Assembly: GCA_030248295.1 (NCBI GenBank)
Contig: JASANH010000770.1
Location: 1,116,001-1,180,000 of the forward strand
Direction of reading: 5' to 3'
DNA: 64,000 nucleotides
DNA from: Mesodorylaimus sp. YZB2_4
Taxonomy: Eukaryota; Nematoda; Enoplea; Dorylaimida; Dorylaimidae
Below the pieces are notes generated by a model. It was given only the letters and a program-made list of their open reading frames with translations. It was not told the origin of the DNA and ran no database searches. Below are positions 40,255-50,600 of the stretch, piece after piece; within the stretch, counting starts at the first letter, position 1; every line of letters begins with the position of its first letter. The position numbers and the translations under genes were made by a program.

Positions 40255-43200
40255 GTTTGAGGGGCGGATAATCTGGCGAAAATAATATTTACGAAGGTGA
40301 AAACCTTTTGTTAATTATTACTAAGTTAATGATTAGAATTTTTCGTTTGCAGTTTATTCCTTTGCATTCCTTTTTTCTCTTTTTTCACGGTTTTTCTTTG
40401 AAAAATGTTGTGAGAATTTCGATTGTTTAAAACACTTAACATTTTGTGGCACAAGCAATGCATAAGCACTCGCATTCAGCGAAGAAAGGCACAGGAATAG
40501 ACATAATGTGAGTGCAGAAGTTCCAAACGGACCGCTCTGGGAGAGACACTGACCAAGAAGTGAAGTCGATAAAAAAAACTAAAAGCACTACGGTTCGAGC
40601 ATTGACAGAAGTGTACAGCAAAGAATGCGGAATTAGGAGGGAAACAGAGAATTGAAACCGTTTTCGAGTATGCGTATCACGACCGGATCGGATTATGTGA
40701 CATACATGAATTTTTTTGGAACGCATCAACTTTTTTCGAAAGGTTGCTCCCATGAATAAACATAGAGTATTTATTACCATGAGGCCATGGCACAAGCAGC
40801 CCCTCTCACAATCAGCCACACTCCTGATCATGGATTTACTTTACAATCTGATAAATTAAAGTAAAGAAGACCAATGCTGCTCATAAATGCAAATTTTTTG
40901 GTATATACACTTTTTCCCGCTCCTCACTAATATCTCTGTCGTCCAAACATTTGCAAAATATGACAAGGCAAACTTGCCGACTGTTGCGTCGAACTTAACA
41001 ACACCAAAAGTTATAATTTGTTCCTAGGTGCAAAATATAGCACTCTGAAAAATATCAGGGCGTCTGACCAATCGGTCAGCACTTCTAGATTTTTTGTCCC
41101 AAACCCGAGTGTTTCAAACTCGAAGCCTAAAACCTGAAAACAGGGTTTGAAAAAAAACCCTGCGTGTTTTTCTCAACGCTCGGCTTCCTTACCATACAAG
41201 AATTCAAAAAGACACCTCTGATATTTTGCAGATAGCTTTCCTTTGCGCCTAGGAGCACATGACAATTTTTAGTTTTGTAAAGTTCGGTTGCCGACGCCCC
41301 CTTGTCAGTCATCCCTGTTCTTCTCTGGTCTCGAATGATAATAATGAGAAATCGACTCGTGACTGTAATTATAAGCAGAAGAAAGGAAGCATCAATGCAG
41401 AATATTGATCTCATCGCATTCATCACACAAGAGTGGTTGGAGAAAAACTGCACGACAGTTAGTTGTTTGCCAGCGGTCATTGCAAACAACATCAGCTTAG
41501 AATGTCGGATATCGGATAGCTCAGATCGGATATCCGATCCGAAAGGATGGCATCAGACTCGATCCGGCCGTGATATAAGTGCACAGTATGCACAGTATAC
41601 GTGGTCGCTGCCGTAGTGTACGACACGATCGAATCTAGCTCGCCTCTACCCCTCGACTTGACGCGCATGATCAGATATCAGCAAAATCGGATAAAAATAA
41701 AATCGCTTTTGAAGATTCTTTTGGACAAACGAACATGCCCTCTCATCGTGCCATTTGAAACGCTAAACGGCATCCACAGTCAGCTTCGTTCATCGTTCCA
41801 GCCACATCCCACTGGTGCTAAACGCTTTCTCTTCGAATCTCTTTTAAACGCATGAGAGCCCTTTGTAATAGGCGGAATAGCCGGAATCCGGAATTTGCGA
41901 AGATACCGAGGGGAGCGGATGGACTCAACCACGCTGCAGGCAGGTCACCTAGTCGTAGGTGCCTGAAATATCAACCCGACGGGTTTCAGCCTCGCCTGGA
42001 GGAGCACATCGAGCGGCCAACGAAGGCAACTGATACTCTGTATCCAGTCCGGCACGTCAAGGCGACCACATACACTATCTTCTCCACAGGCCAAACACAC
42101 CTACTACACCTTCGATCATCCCGTCCTGTACAAAGTCGCGAAGCCATCAACTGGGTGGTCACCATAGGTACATAGTTGGCGAAAAAGAGTTGGAGTTGGC
42201 TTAGTTTTATGCAACGGCCCCAAGCAATAGCAAATACATGGTCTCACTGTATGTTTTAGCTTGCTTTGAGAAAGCAGTTCCAATTCCAGTTCCAATTTGG
42301 AAACAGTATTAAATTCCAGAGATTCTAGGACTGCTGAGGGCGGGTGCAGAGAGCTACATACAGTTACAATCGAGGCAACGGTAACTGTGCACGCGAAAAT
42401 TGGCTGGTAACTTTTTGTAGCATTTGGGAAGTTGAAAATGACGGATCTTTCGATAGCTATGCGCAGCACGAGAATCTACTGCAAAAGGCATGCAGCAGTT
42501 TGATCCAATTTCCCGAATATATACAGTATGTGGCGTACACCGTTTCTACCCACTTCTGTCTCGGAACTGCGAAGGTCACCATGAAGTGCCTCCCAGGCAC
42601 GGCAACCAAGTTTATCAGTACAAGGACATTGATGACGAAAAAGTAAAATTTTGTATTGCTTTGAATCTTTTTTCGTCCAAGAAACAATGAGGACAAGAAA
42701 GGAGCTCGTGAAGCTTAAGATCGAGCCAACGAGAGAAATATTGGGGGAAACAAGAAGGCGGCGGCGATAAAGACGCGAGAGGACTTTAGTTTGAAGGCAG
42801 ACGACTCTGGCCAGGTCGGATTCCGTGTTCACAAAACTAATTTTATTGAAGAAGCTGATTATGACAGAATCAAAGTATAAATGAGGGACAGATTTCCAGG
42901 GCAGTTTTGATCTCTTCTTCCACTCATATTGCTAAATTCTCTTCTGAAAATCAGGAAGACTGAGGATTCGAAGCGTCTGCCGCTTTGCGTCTAACGATGA
43001 GCAACGGTCGGCTGGCTATTGGGTTCTGCTTGTCCATTAATTGAATCTCTCTCAGAGAGAAAAAGGACATGTTTAGCAACAAAGACGCCTAGCTCACCAG
43101 GCCACAAGCCCAGTGGCAAACTGCAAGTGCAAAATAACCAAAATATTATTACAAATTTTACTAAAATTTCATGGTTTCTTGTAACTCTATTTCAATAAGA

Positions 43201-43990
43201 AAACCGTTAGGCTTAATTGTGGAAATCGGTTTTTCCTCTGTGTTATCCTTAAATTCTAACTAACAAATGAATCGTTTCGCTCTTCTGTTCCAGTGCATTC
43301 ATGACATCCAAATACCAAATAGCAACTGCGCTGGCAGAAAGCACCTAATTTTCCCGAGTTCTCGCGTATGAACACGCAAGAACGACAAGCAGCAGGGTCA
43401 CCTAAAAACAGTTTTTTGTTAGCTCTGAGAATTTAAGCGAATTCATCTTACATCCAACCCTACTGCTATCACCGATCATTTCACGTTTCGTTGGTCGACT
43501 GCTCTAAAATTCAAAATCAGTCTTTTAAAATGTCAGGTACGCTTTTTTTAAAACAGACTTTCTGTAACTGTCGACCCGGTAATTGCCAAGCTTTCAATTT
43601 TTGACACTTTTTTATGTGTGGACTTGATGCATCCACGAGTGGTGATACTGACGCAACAGTGTTGTGTGAACTCGATAATTCTTGTCCCATATCGCCTCAT
43701 TTTGCGGCGAAGTCTACTTTTTTGATCGCATATTATTCGCGTTCAAAACTTTGGCTTTGTTGCTCTTGGAAGACTGGTTCTGCGTGGGTCCAGTGTGGTG
43801 GCAAGAGCAGATTTCTCTACCGAGAAGCTTTAATTAAGAGATTAAGAGTGCTCAGCTACAGTGGGAATGCATTTTTTAATGCGACTGGGTCATCTACAAT
43901 AGAACCAGTCGCAAACTTATGCCAAACTTATGAACGCAGGGGTATTGCGGAGGGCAGCAGAAACATGGGCATTGATGAAGAATATTTAAG
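40255..43990. other. intergenic, no gene recognised
   Basis: No convincing exon. At 41505-41550 there are GGATATCGGAT / GGATATCCGATCC inverted words. A 236-codon plus-strand frame starts at 43614 but overlaps the better Cys-rich minus-strand reading. Confidence 0.5.
41939..42101. repeat. dispersed repeat, copy 2 of 2
   Basis: Partner of 290-489; shares CCTAGTCGT, CCCGACGGGTTTC, GCCTCGCCTGGAGGAGC and CACAGGCCAAACACAC in the same order. Confidence 0.6.
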
Positions 43991-44007
43991 CTCAAAGCAT
44001 CAATTAC

Positions 44008-44312
44008 CTGAGGGTACGACAATATCGATGAGCTTTTCGCCTTCCCAATTTTGGCAACCATGGGCGTTACATTTTTGTAGACTTCTAACAATGGATCGCC
44101 TGGATTGCAGCAATTTTAGCCGCACGGCTTTTGAGGCCATGAGCAGCAGACGAAATGACATCTTTCGGGCTCCGAGCATGTCTCTTCGCCGGGTTCTTTT
44201 TCTCTGCAGCAACAGTGATGATCGTAGCCATCGTCGCACCATCCATACCATCCTGCCGTCACATTGCATCTTGGGCCAAACACCGAGTTGCAGATATTTG
44301 TTTCCGTGGGTC
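44008..44312 (-). pseudogene. candidate Cys-rich exon, one internal stop
   Basis: On the minus strand, between an acceptor (GCGCAG) and a donor (GTAATTG), one frame reads with dense cysteines: RCNVTAGWYGWCDDGYDHH, then CCCREKEPGEETCSEPERCH and FVCCSWPQKPCG. A TAA follows directly after PCG, then NCCNPGDP continues in frame. A possible last exon (EICSCHH to MRSKK and a stop) lies near 43830-43720. No signal-peptide exon was found. The family is not recognised. It may be a decayed gene or a chance reading; the plus-strand frame over it lacks any motif. Confidence 0.35.
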
Positions 44313-45389
44313 CTGCGCAGTTAATGACAAATTTTTAATGAAACTTTGCAGAAAGACGTAGAATACAGTATTGTTTCCCTTTACTCTTTCTAGTCATCAC
44401 AGTCAAAAATGTGATGGGACAAAATCGATATTCTTATTCTATTGTAAGAGTTCTAAATGCCTTGAGAAGGGTCAATGGACAGGGCTGACGCCTATCATGA
44501 TGCGATACGTCAAGAGTTTTCGCTGAATGTTTCAAATTCTGCGAATACATGTCAGTGCCAGTAAACTAGCCGTGATAAATGCGAAAAATTTTATGAATTT
44601 AGCGAGTTCCAGCTCGTTTGAAGTCCGCTTATAACATGTGTCTACTAATTCGTAAGATAACATTTTTCTGGACACAAGTTGATAAAAAGTGGCATTCGAA
44701 GATTATCTTTTACAGCCATCGCGAAAATGGCGGCACTGGTGGCGAAGGCGGCATTTTACAGCGATGGCGGCATTTCGATGCATATCTAAATTTTGTTCTT
44801 TGTGCTCATAGTCCACTTTTCTTCCCGCCATTTCTGTATTTAAGAAATGCGACACAAGCAGCTTGCTCATGAGCGGGAAGATGTCGAAAATTCAAACCTT
44901 TGGCGGCATAGGTTTCACAAACTTGCTGATTATTGACTGGCTACTGGCACCTGGGTAACAGATCACATGTCGAGGAAACATCATCAAAAATTCCAACTTA
45001 TAGCCAAGAAGCTAAAATGAGGACTTTTACTTTAATTGAAGCAGCTGATTCTGTAACAGCCTCACTTGTCACCACACACAAAATAGCAACAGGAAAACGC
45101 CAGTGATCGTTTGTTTGAAATAATTTGCATGTTGATTGACTTCTGCCTCATGCAAAACCTAGAAAATAATTATCCATTTCCTATTTCCTGATGAATCAGA
45201 TGTTGCTCTGATACAGCCTCTCACAAAGCTAGAAGTTTCCTAGCTCCACAGCTATCGAAATCACGATTACTTCTGTAATATCCCTTCCCAGTAACAGAGT
45301 CTTTCAGACTCTGGATTCAAGGATTTTTGAAAATTGACCCTTGCAAGCAATTCTTACAATCTTCTCCCTTCTTTGAAACAAAGCGCACA
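44313..45389. other. intergenic, no gene recognised
   Basis: Upstream region of the receptor gene at 45390. Contains short GGCGGCA-type repetition near 44725-44775. Nothing else supported. Confidence 0.5.
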
Positions 45390-46451
45390 ATGTCTAACGA
45401 CACTCTCAATCAGTCGACCGATGCAGTAATTGCTGTATCGATCATGATCTTAGACGCTCAAGTAGTTTCAAATGCTTTGTGGGCCGCATTCGGCATGCTC
45501 GGCATAATCGCCTGTGCTTGCCAGATTGTCACCACCTTGCATTGGAAACCGCTGCTAAAAGCTGATCAGTGTATCATTTTCGCGATTGCAGCGGGTGACT
45601 TGTTAAAAAATCTTGGATTCGGGACAGTTGGAGTTCGAAGATTGTACGCGACTTCCACGGGTGGTCACGACGTCAGCTCGCAAATTAACTGCATGATTTG
45701 GCTCTATTTCATGGTGGCTCCCATGTACTCTGTTTTTGCTCTGATGGTGACACTGAGTGCTGATCGGCTTTTCGGGCTGTGTTTCCCAATTCGGTACAGA
45801 AATCAAAATGTCCGTTTCAAATTAATTTTGATTGGACTGAGCGTTTTTGTGGGAACTGTTTTCTCGACGGGTATGTTTATCGGAGTGACCGAGACCCCGG
45901 TTCCTGTATGTGCATATGGCTCGTCCCCTTTGCCCTCGTACAGAACTGCTGCGCAATTGTTCGAGGATGTCTCGACCTGTCTCACTTTATGTCTGAATCT
46001 GTGCAGTTGCGCAGTTTTATTCGTGAAATGGAGACGAGCAATTCAATTGAACAAAGATATGAAAATTTTCAAGAAAAGTCTACAATTGAACGCTATAAAA
46101 ACTTTGCTTGTGGTGGCCACCTTGTTCCTTATCAGTTCAACTATGGGCGGATTGTGGTTCACCATTATTGACTCGACGGGATGGGACCAGGCGGCTAAAA
46201 CGAGCTGGATGCCAGTTGCAGGATGTTTCGAGCTGATAAGGGCCGTCCTTGACTTTCCAATTTATGTACTGATGGTTGAAGAATATCGAAACGGGTTTTT
46301 TGCTGTGATCGCAGGGATAAGAAAGATCATTTTGGAAACGACCTCAAAATCTGTGTCAAACCCAACAGCCCCGAACACGATAGCGCACAGTGCCACTATT
46401 GGAGCCAAGGGTGTGCTCGGCAGGCAGGCAATTGCTGTTAATCACGCTTAA
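45390..46451 (+). CDS. seven-TM chemoreceptor-like GPCR, srsx-like
   Basis: Single-exon frame of 353 aa from MSNDTLNQS; an in-frame ATG 63 nt upstream exists, but this start gives a short N-glycosylatable (NDT, NQS) N-terminus directly before TM1. Seven hydrophobic segments: TM1 near ALWAAFGMLGIIACACQIV, TM2 IFAIAAGDLLKNLG, TM3 WLYFMVAPMYSVFALMVTL, TM4 LILIGLSVFVGTVF, TM5 CLTLCLNLCSCAVLF, TM6 TLLVVATLFLISSTMGG, TM7 VAGCFELIRAVLDFPIYVLM. TM3 ends ADRLFGLCFPIRY, the DRY-like motif with PIxY seen in nematode srsx receptors. A role in chemosensation is inferred from family. No introns is unusual for the class. Confidence 0.8.
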   Translation: MSNDTLNQSTDAVIAVSIMILDAQVVSNALWAAFGMLGIIACACQIVTTLHWKPLLKADQCIIFAIAAGDLLKNLGFGTVGVRRLYATSTGGHDVSSQINCMIWLYFMVAPMYSVFALMVTLSADRLFGLCFPIRYRNQNVRFKLILIGLSVFVGTVFSTGMFIGVTETPVPVCAYGSSPLPSYRTAAQLFEDVSTCLTLCLNLCSCAVLFVKWRRAIQLNKDMKIFKKSLQLNAIKTLLVVATLFLISSTMGGLWFTIIDSTGWDQAAKTSWMPVAGCFELIRAVLDFPIYVLMVEEYRNGFFAVIAGIRKIILETTSKSVSNPTAPNTIAHSATIGAKGVLGRQAIAVNHA

Positions 46452-46788
46452 TTTTATAGCGTGCTAAATTTTGAGTGCGCATTTTCATCGAAGTTTCCTC
46501 GTAGGAACTGTTTTAACGCTGTCGTGATAATAAAACGACAAGAATTTTATGCACGTGTACGTCTAATTTATGCCTAACTTTGTTAGGGAATAATGGAATA
46601 AACAAAAATGCTCTCTCAAAACCATTTAAAGAGGTCGGAAGTTGGATGAAACCTGTAAAGTGTACTTTTTCAACTAGCCCCGCATGCCGGTAGCTTTTTC
46701 CCTTTAGGACACTTACCTGGAAAATTATGCACTATTTCATACTGAAGGCTTCCGATTTCACCTACATTATTCTCGCAACATTTATGGG

Positions 46789-46940
46789 ACTCTTGTTACT
46801 CCGTTTGTGCTCCGATGGTGACACTGATCGTGAGCGCTAATCGTCTGTTTCTCGGGTTGATCGTCGGGTTGTGTTTCTTAATAAGGGAAACAGAAGTCAA
46901 AATTTCCGTTTCAGATTGATTTTGGACTGCTTTTTTGTGA
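46789..46940 (+). pseudogene. partial duplicate of the receptor TM3-TM4 region
   Basis: GATGGTGACACTGA, then TAATCGTCTGTTT, GGGTTGTGTTTC and GAAACAGAAGTCAAAAT correspond in order to 45745-45830 of the intact receptor. It is degenerate, with insertions, and has no open frame. The rest of 46452-47636 shows no gene. Confidence 0.7.
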
Positions 46941-47508
46941 GAGATGCTTCTCACCCTCGGTTCGAAGGGTCACGCCTAGCTCTAATCATGTAGCTCCGTC
47001 GCAGGAAAAACCTTTTTTCGGTGCTTTTAGTTTCCATCGATAGTTCCCCTATTCAGGCATTGTGGACCATATGCCCATAATTTCCGCGGGATATTTTTCC
47101 AGTATTTGCCTTAGGAATGTTTCTCAGGCAGGTGTACGGCGTCGGAGACGCTCTTTCAAACGTAGACAAGTTACGCATCAGAAATAGAATCTTTATTGTT
47201 CTATCAAAAGAAAAACAGAACCCTCAAGTAAGAGCAAAAGCTAAAAAGGGAGAAGCCAGCCGTGGCGAACCTGAAACCCAACACAGTCTGTGGCCAGTCC
47301 AACATCAAATCTCTGGAGAGCAGACTGGCAAGTTTGAGTGCCCCTGATTAGCAGTCCAACCCCTTTCTCGCCCCTAGCATATATACTGTAAGTGTGGCAG
47401 GCCGTAATCGGTGGAGACTTTTTTACTTTGACACATTATTCAAACTTACAAAAGCCAAGCTGTATAATCCAATACAGGTGCGCATAAGCGTTTGGTGATG
47501 TGGTAAAC

Positions 47509-47532
47509 CATGAACATGAACATGAACATGAA
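47509..47532 (+). repeat. (CATGAA)4 microsatellite
   Basis: Four perfect CATGAA units just downstream of the chitinase gene's 3' end. Confidence 0.9.
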
Positions 47533-47636
47533 CAAGAAGATGGTCCAACGCTATAGGGAGTCCACAGCCAAACACAAAACAAGTAACAGAATACTACATT
47601 ATGTTACATCGATGCTAGTTCGACCAAAAAACCCGT

Positions 47637-50600
47637 CTAAACTTTTGTTATATTCGCTGTACACCCGGCCTTGTCAGGCCAGTCACACACAGTAAGAGAG
47701 GGATTGAAATGAAGTGTGTGCGGACACGGCATTCGGAACGCTCTGCCGTCCTCTGTACACTGATAAAAATGAGAGCACGAAGTCGAATCAGGGAACAACC
47801 CTGCACCAGGACACGGAAAAGAATCGACTGGCTTATTCGATATTGGATGACGATGACGATTTTTTGAGGACAGTGTGAACGAAGCTGTCGCTGACTGATT
47901 GTGAGGCGAGGTAGGGTATGCGACCGTTGTAGCACTGGGAGGCTGAAAAGGACATACGTATTTAAAATCGAAAGCGTTGCTTTTTGCTTGGTTAGTTTCA
48001 AATAAATGTGTCAAAGTGGTCAGAAGTGTGGCGAAAGATAAGATGGCAGAAAAGGCCAGCGAGCTCTGACGATGAGATTGAGAATCTGTCACCTTGAAGG
48101 GCGCGCTTGATTTTTGAAGTTTTAGCTAATTATTCTGAGACTTTAGCTTTTGCGATAGGAGTGCCAGCATCACCTGTGAGCTCCTTACAGTGAGATATTC
48201 TCACTGTAATATACTTATTGTGAGATTTTAACTCACCATACTGTAAGATTGTAAAACACTGTAAGAAGAGCTCCCTGAATGTTCACATATTCTGCTCATT
48301 CATAAAATTTGTCGGCTTTCTGCACCTCTTACGAAACTCTACTGTAAGATTACAAGCGCCAACTCGTAGACTCTGATTGCAATTAAGTCTACTTACATCA
48401 AATCCAAACCCACGGCCTTTCATTGCCTTGCATGATAGCAGAGTTTCATTTTCTAGCCTGAATCCAAAATAGTTTGCGAACCATTTGAAAGCTTTGATAC
48501 GTCTGCTTTCTCCGGGCCTTCCAGGCTCTGTAGGGTCCTCGCCACCGCATTCATTGTTAATGACGAGACTAGTGGGACCAAAAATAGGCCCTTGGTAACC
48601 AGCTGCAGCATCTTCGATACTGGGTCGCCAATTTCCTAAAAAATTAAACATTTCCAAAGCATGAACCAAACATTTGAACAATATTAGTACGTAAACTGCG
48701 GCATTTTCTGTTGGAAATCTTGAAACCTGATCTTGACTCAGATTTTCTACTTGAATCTTGTTTATCACATGTGCCGGGCATTTTACTTATTACTGTTTTC
48801 AGTAAAGACTCTTCGAACGTGGGGGGGGGGGGGGGCGTTAACGAAAAAACGAGATTGAATGAGTCCTGTTTTCCATGGTTTCTTATGACTTATCCGGTCT
48901 GGCTCCTGCAAGTTTTTTTGCCTGTTGCCAGGGTCCTGCACGGGTATGAAAATCGTACCCTACCTGTACCCGCTGGACGATTTCTGTATCGGTACCCGGC
49001 GTACCTTACCCATAACCATATCCGTCCCGTAATTTTTCAAAAAATGTTCCCGTACCCACACCCGGTTTCTCGATAAATGTTCGAATACAGTACATAACCA
49101 GAAAAGTAATCAGTTCAAGAAAATAATTACAGAAAAACAGAGTTTTCAGCGAAACTCGATTAATTTTCATTCAAAAGTTCATTCAATATCGCAAGATAAC
49201 GGACTTCATAAGCCAAATGCTTTAGCGCTAAAAGCCTGGATCATGTCTTTTTTGAGTAATGTATTGGTTTCCTTGTTCCTTTGGAAATGGACGTCTCAAT
49301 TTAAAAGCCTGAAGCTGACATCAAGTTGACAATTTTAAACTCTGAATGAAACTGCATTCATGTTAGAGAGAGTAACCAAGCTGAACTTGATAAGGAGTGC
49401 CTTTTAAAATGTGGCAATGGCTGACCTATAACCCAAAGGTGATACCAATGCATACTGTACAGTCTACCAAGAGGAGCAGCTGCCCTATGATACCTACTGT
49501 AGATTCGTGACTCTGCTACCAAACGTGCTTTACTTTTGAGCGCTAGTGTAGCTTGTATGCAGGAGGTCAACAACAACTATTGCAGATAAAACAAGCTAGT
49601 TTGTGTGCAGGAGCCAGTTTCACAATTAGATGAGACGTGTCTAATCGTGAGTCGCAGGAGATTCATAGAAGAAAGCCCTAACATCAAAGCGATTGGCGTC
49701 CTAATCTAAGGAGCCGCTGACCTGAGAGTGAAAGTGACTAGGATCCTGCAAAGGGTCAAGGTTGCTGCGCTGGTGCATCTGTCATATACAAGCACGGACT
49801 CCTAGCGCCACACGCTTATTTCCTCTCGGCCCCCCCTCAGAAGCTCAGAAATACACGTTCATCTTTTCTTCTACCTTGTTCCAAAGTTTTCTAACTGAAG
49901 ATGCTCTATACTGCAGTTTTCTCCCCCGGGCAAATTTCCTCTTAAATCCAGCATCATTTTATCTTTGCTTTTTTAAATTTTCCTTGACGCTGATTTGATA
50001 GGAGCTTAGACAGATAAGCAAGAAATCAGTCAGTCGGTCGCGTCGTGTCATGTGAGACCCACAACAGGGGCCTTGACGTCCTTCACGGATGGCGCCTTAG
50101 CGCCTTCTCTACCTAAACCAGGTTCCTTTTTGCAGTGCACTACAATTTTAAAATCTTAAAAACGCTTTAATATCCATATCTTTTTATCAATATATTGGTT
50201 GTGAAAATATATAATATACTGTATAACCTTTTTTCTTTTAAAATATACTCGCCCTTCATGTGCCGCGTGCACATTCCCCGAGAACACAGATAGTAGATAT
50301 GGATATGGATATGATTTCGCTATCGATACGTCGAATGATATCGATATCGATTAGATATAGACATGAATATCCATATCAACAGTAGTCACAACTAGCCTCA
50401 AAATAGCAGACATCAGAACTGCTTCGCTAAAAGCAGTCACAAAATGCAAAAGATTGAAATTTGCAGCGCTCTCATAAATATGAATAAAAAAATTACACAA
50501 GAACGAATACCCGTACTCGGCGACCCTTACCCAAACCCATACCCGTACCTGTCGCCTATTACCCAAACCCGTACCCATACCCTGCGGGTACGGGTGGGCA

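Noticed and set aside
43614-44324. 236-codon plus-strand open frame
   Set aside because: No motif, no splice context, and it overlaps a more structured Cys-rich reading on the other strand.
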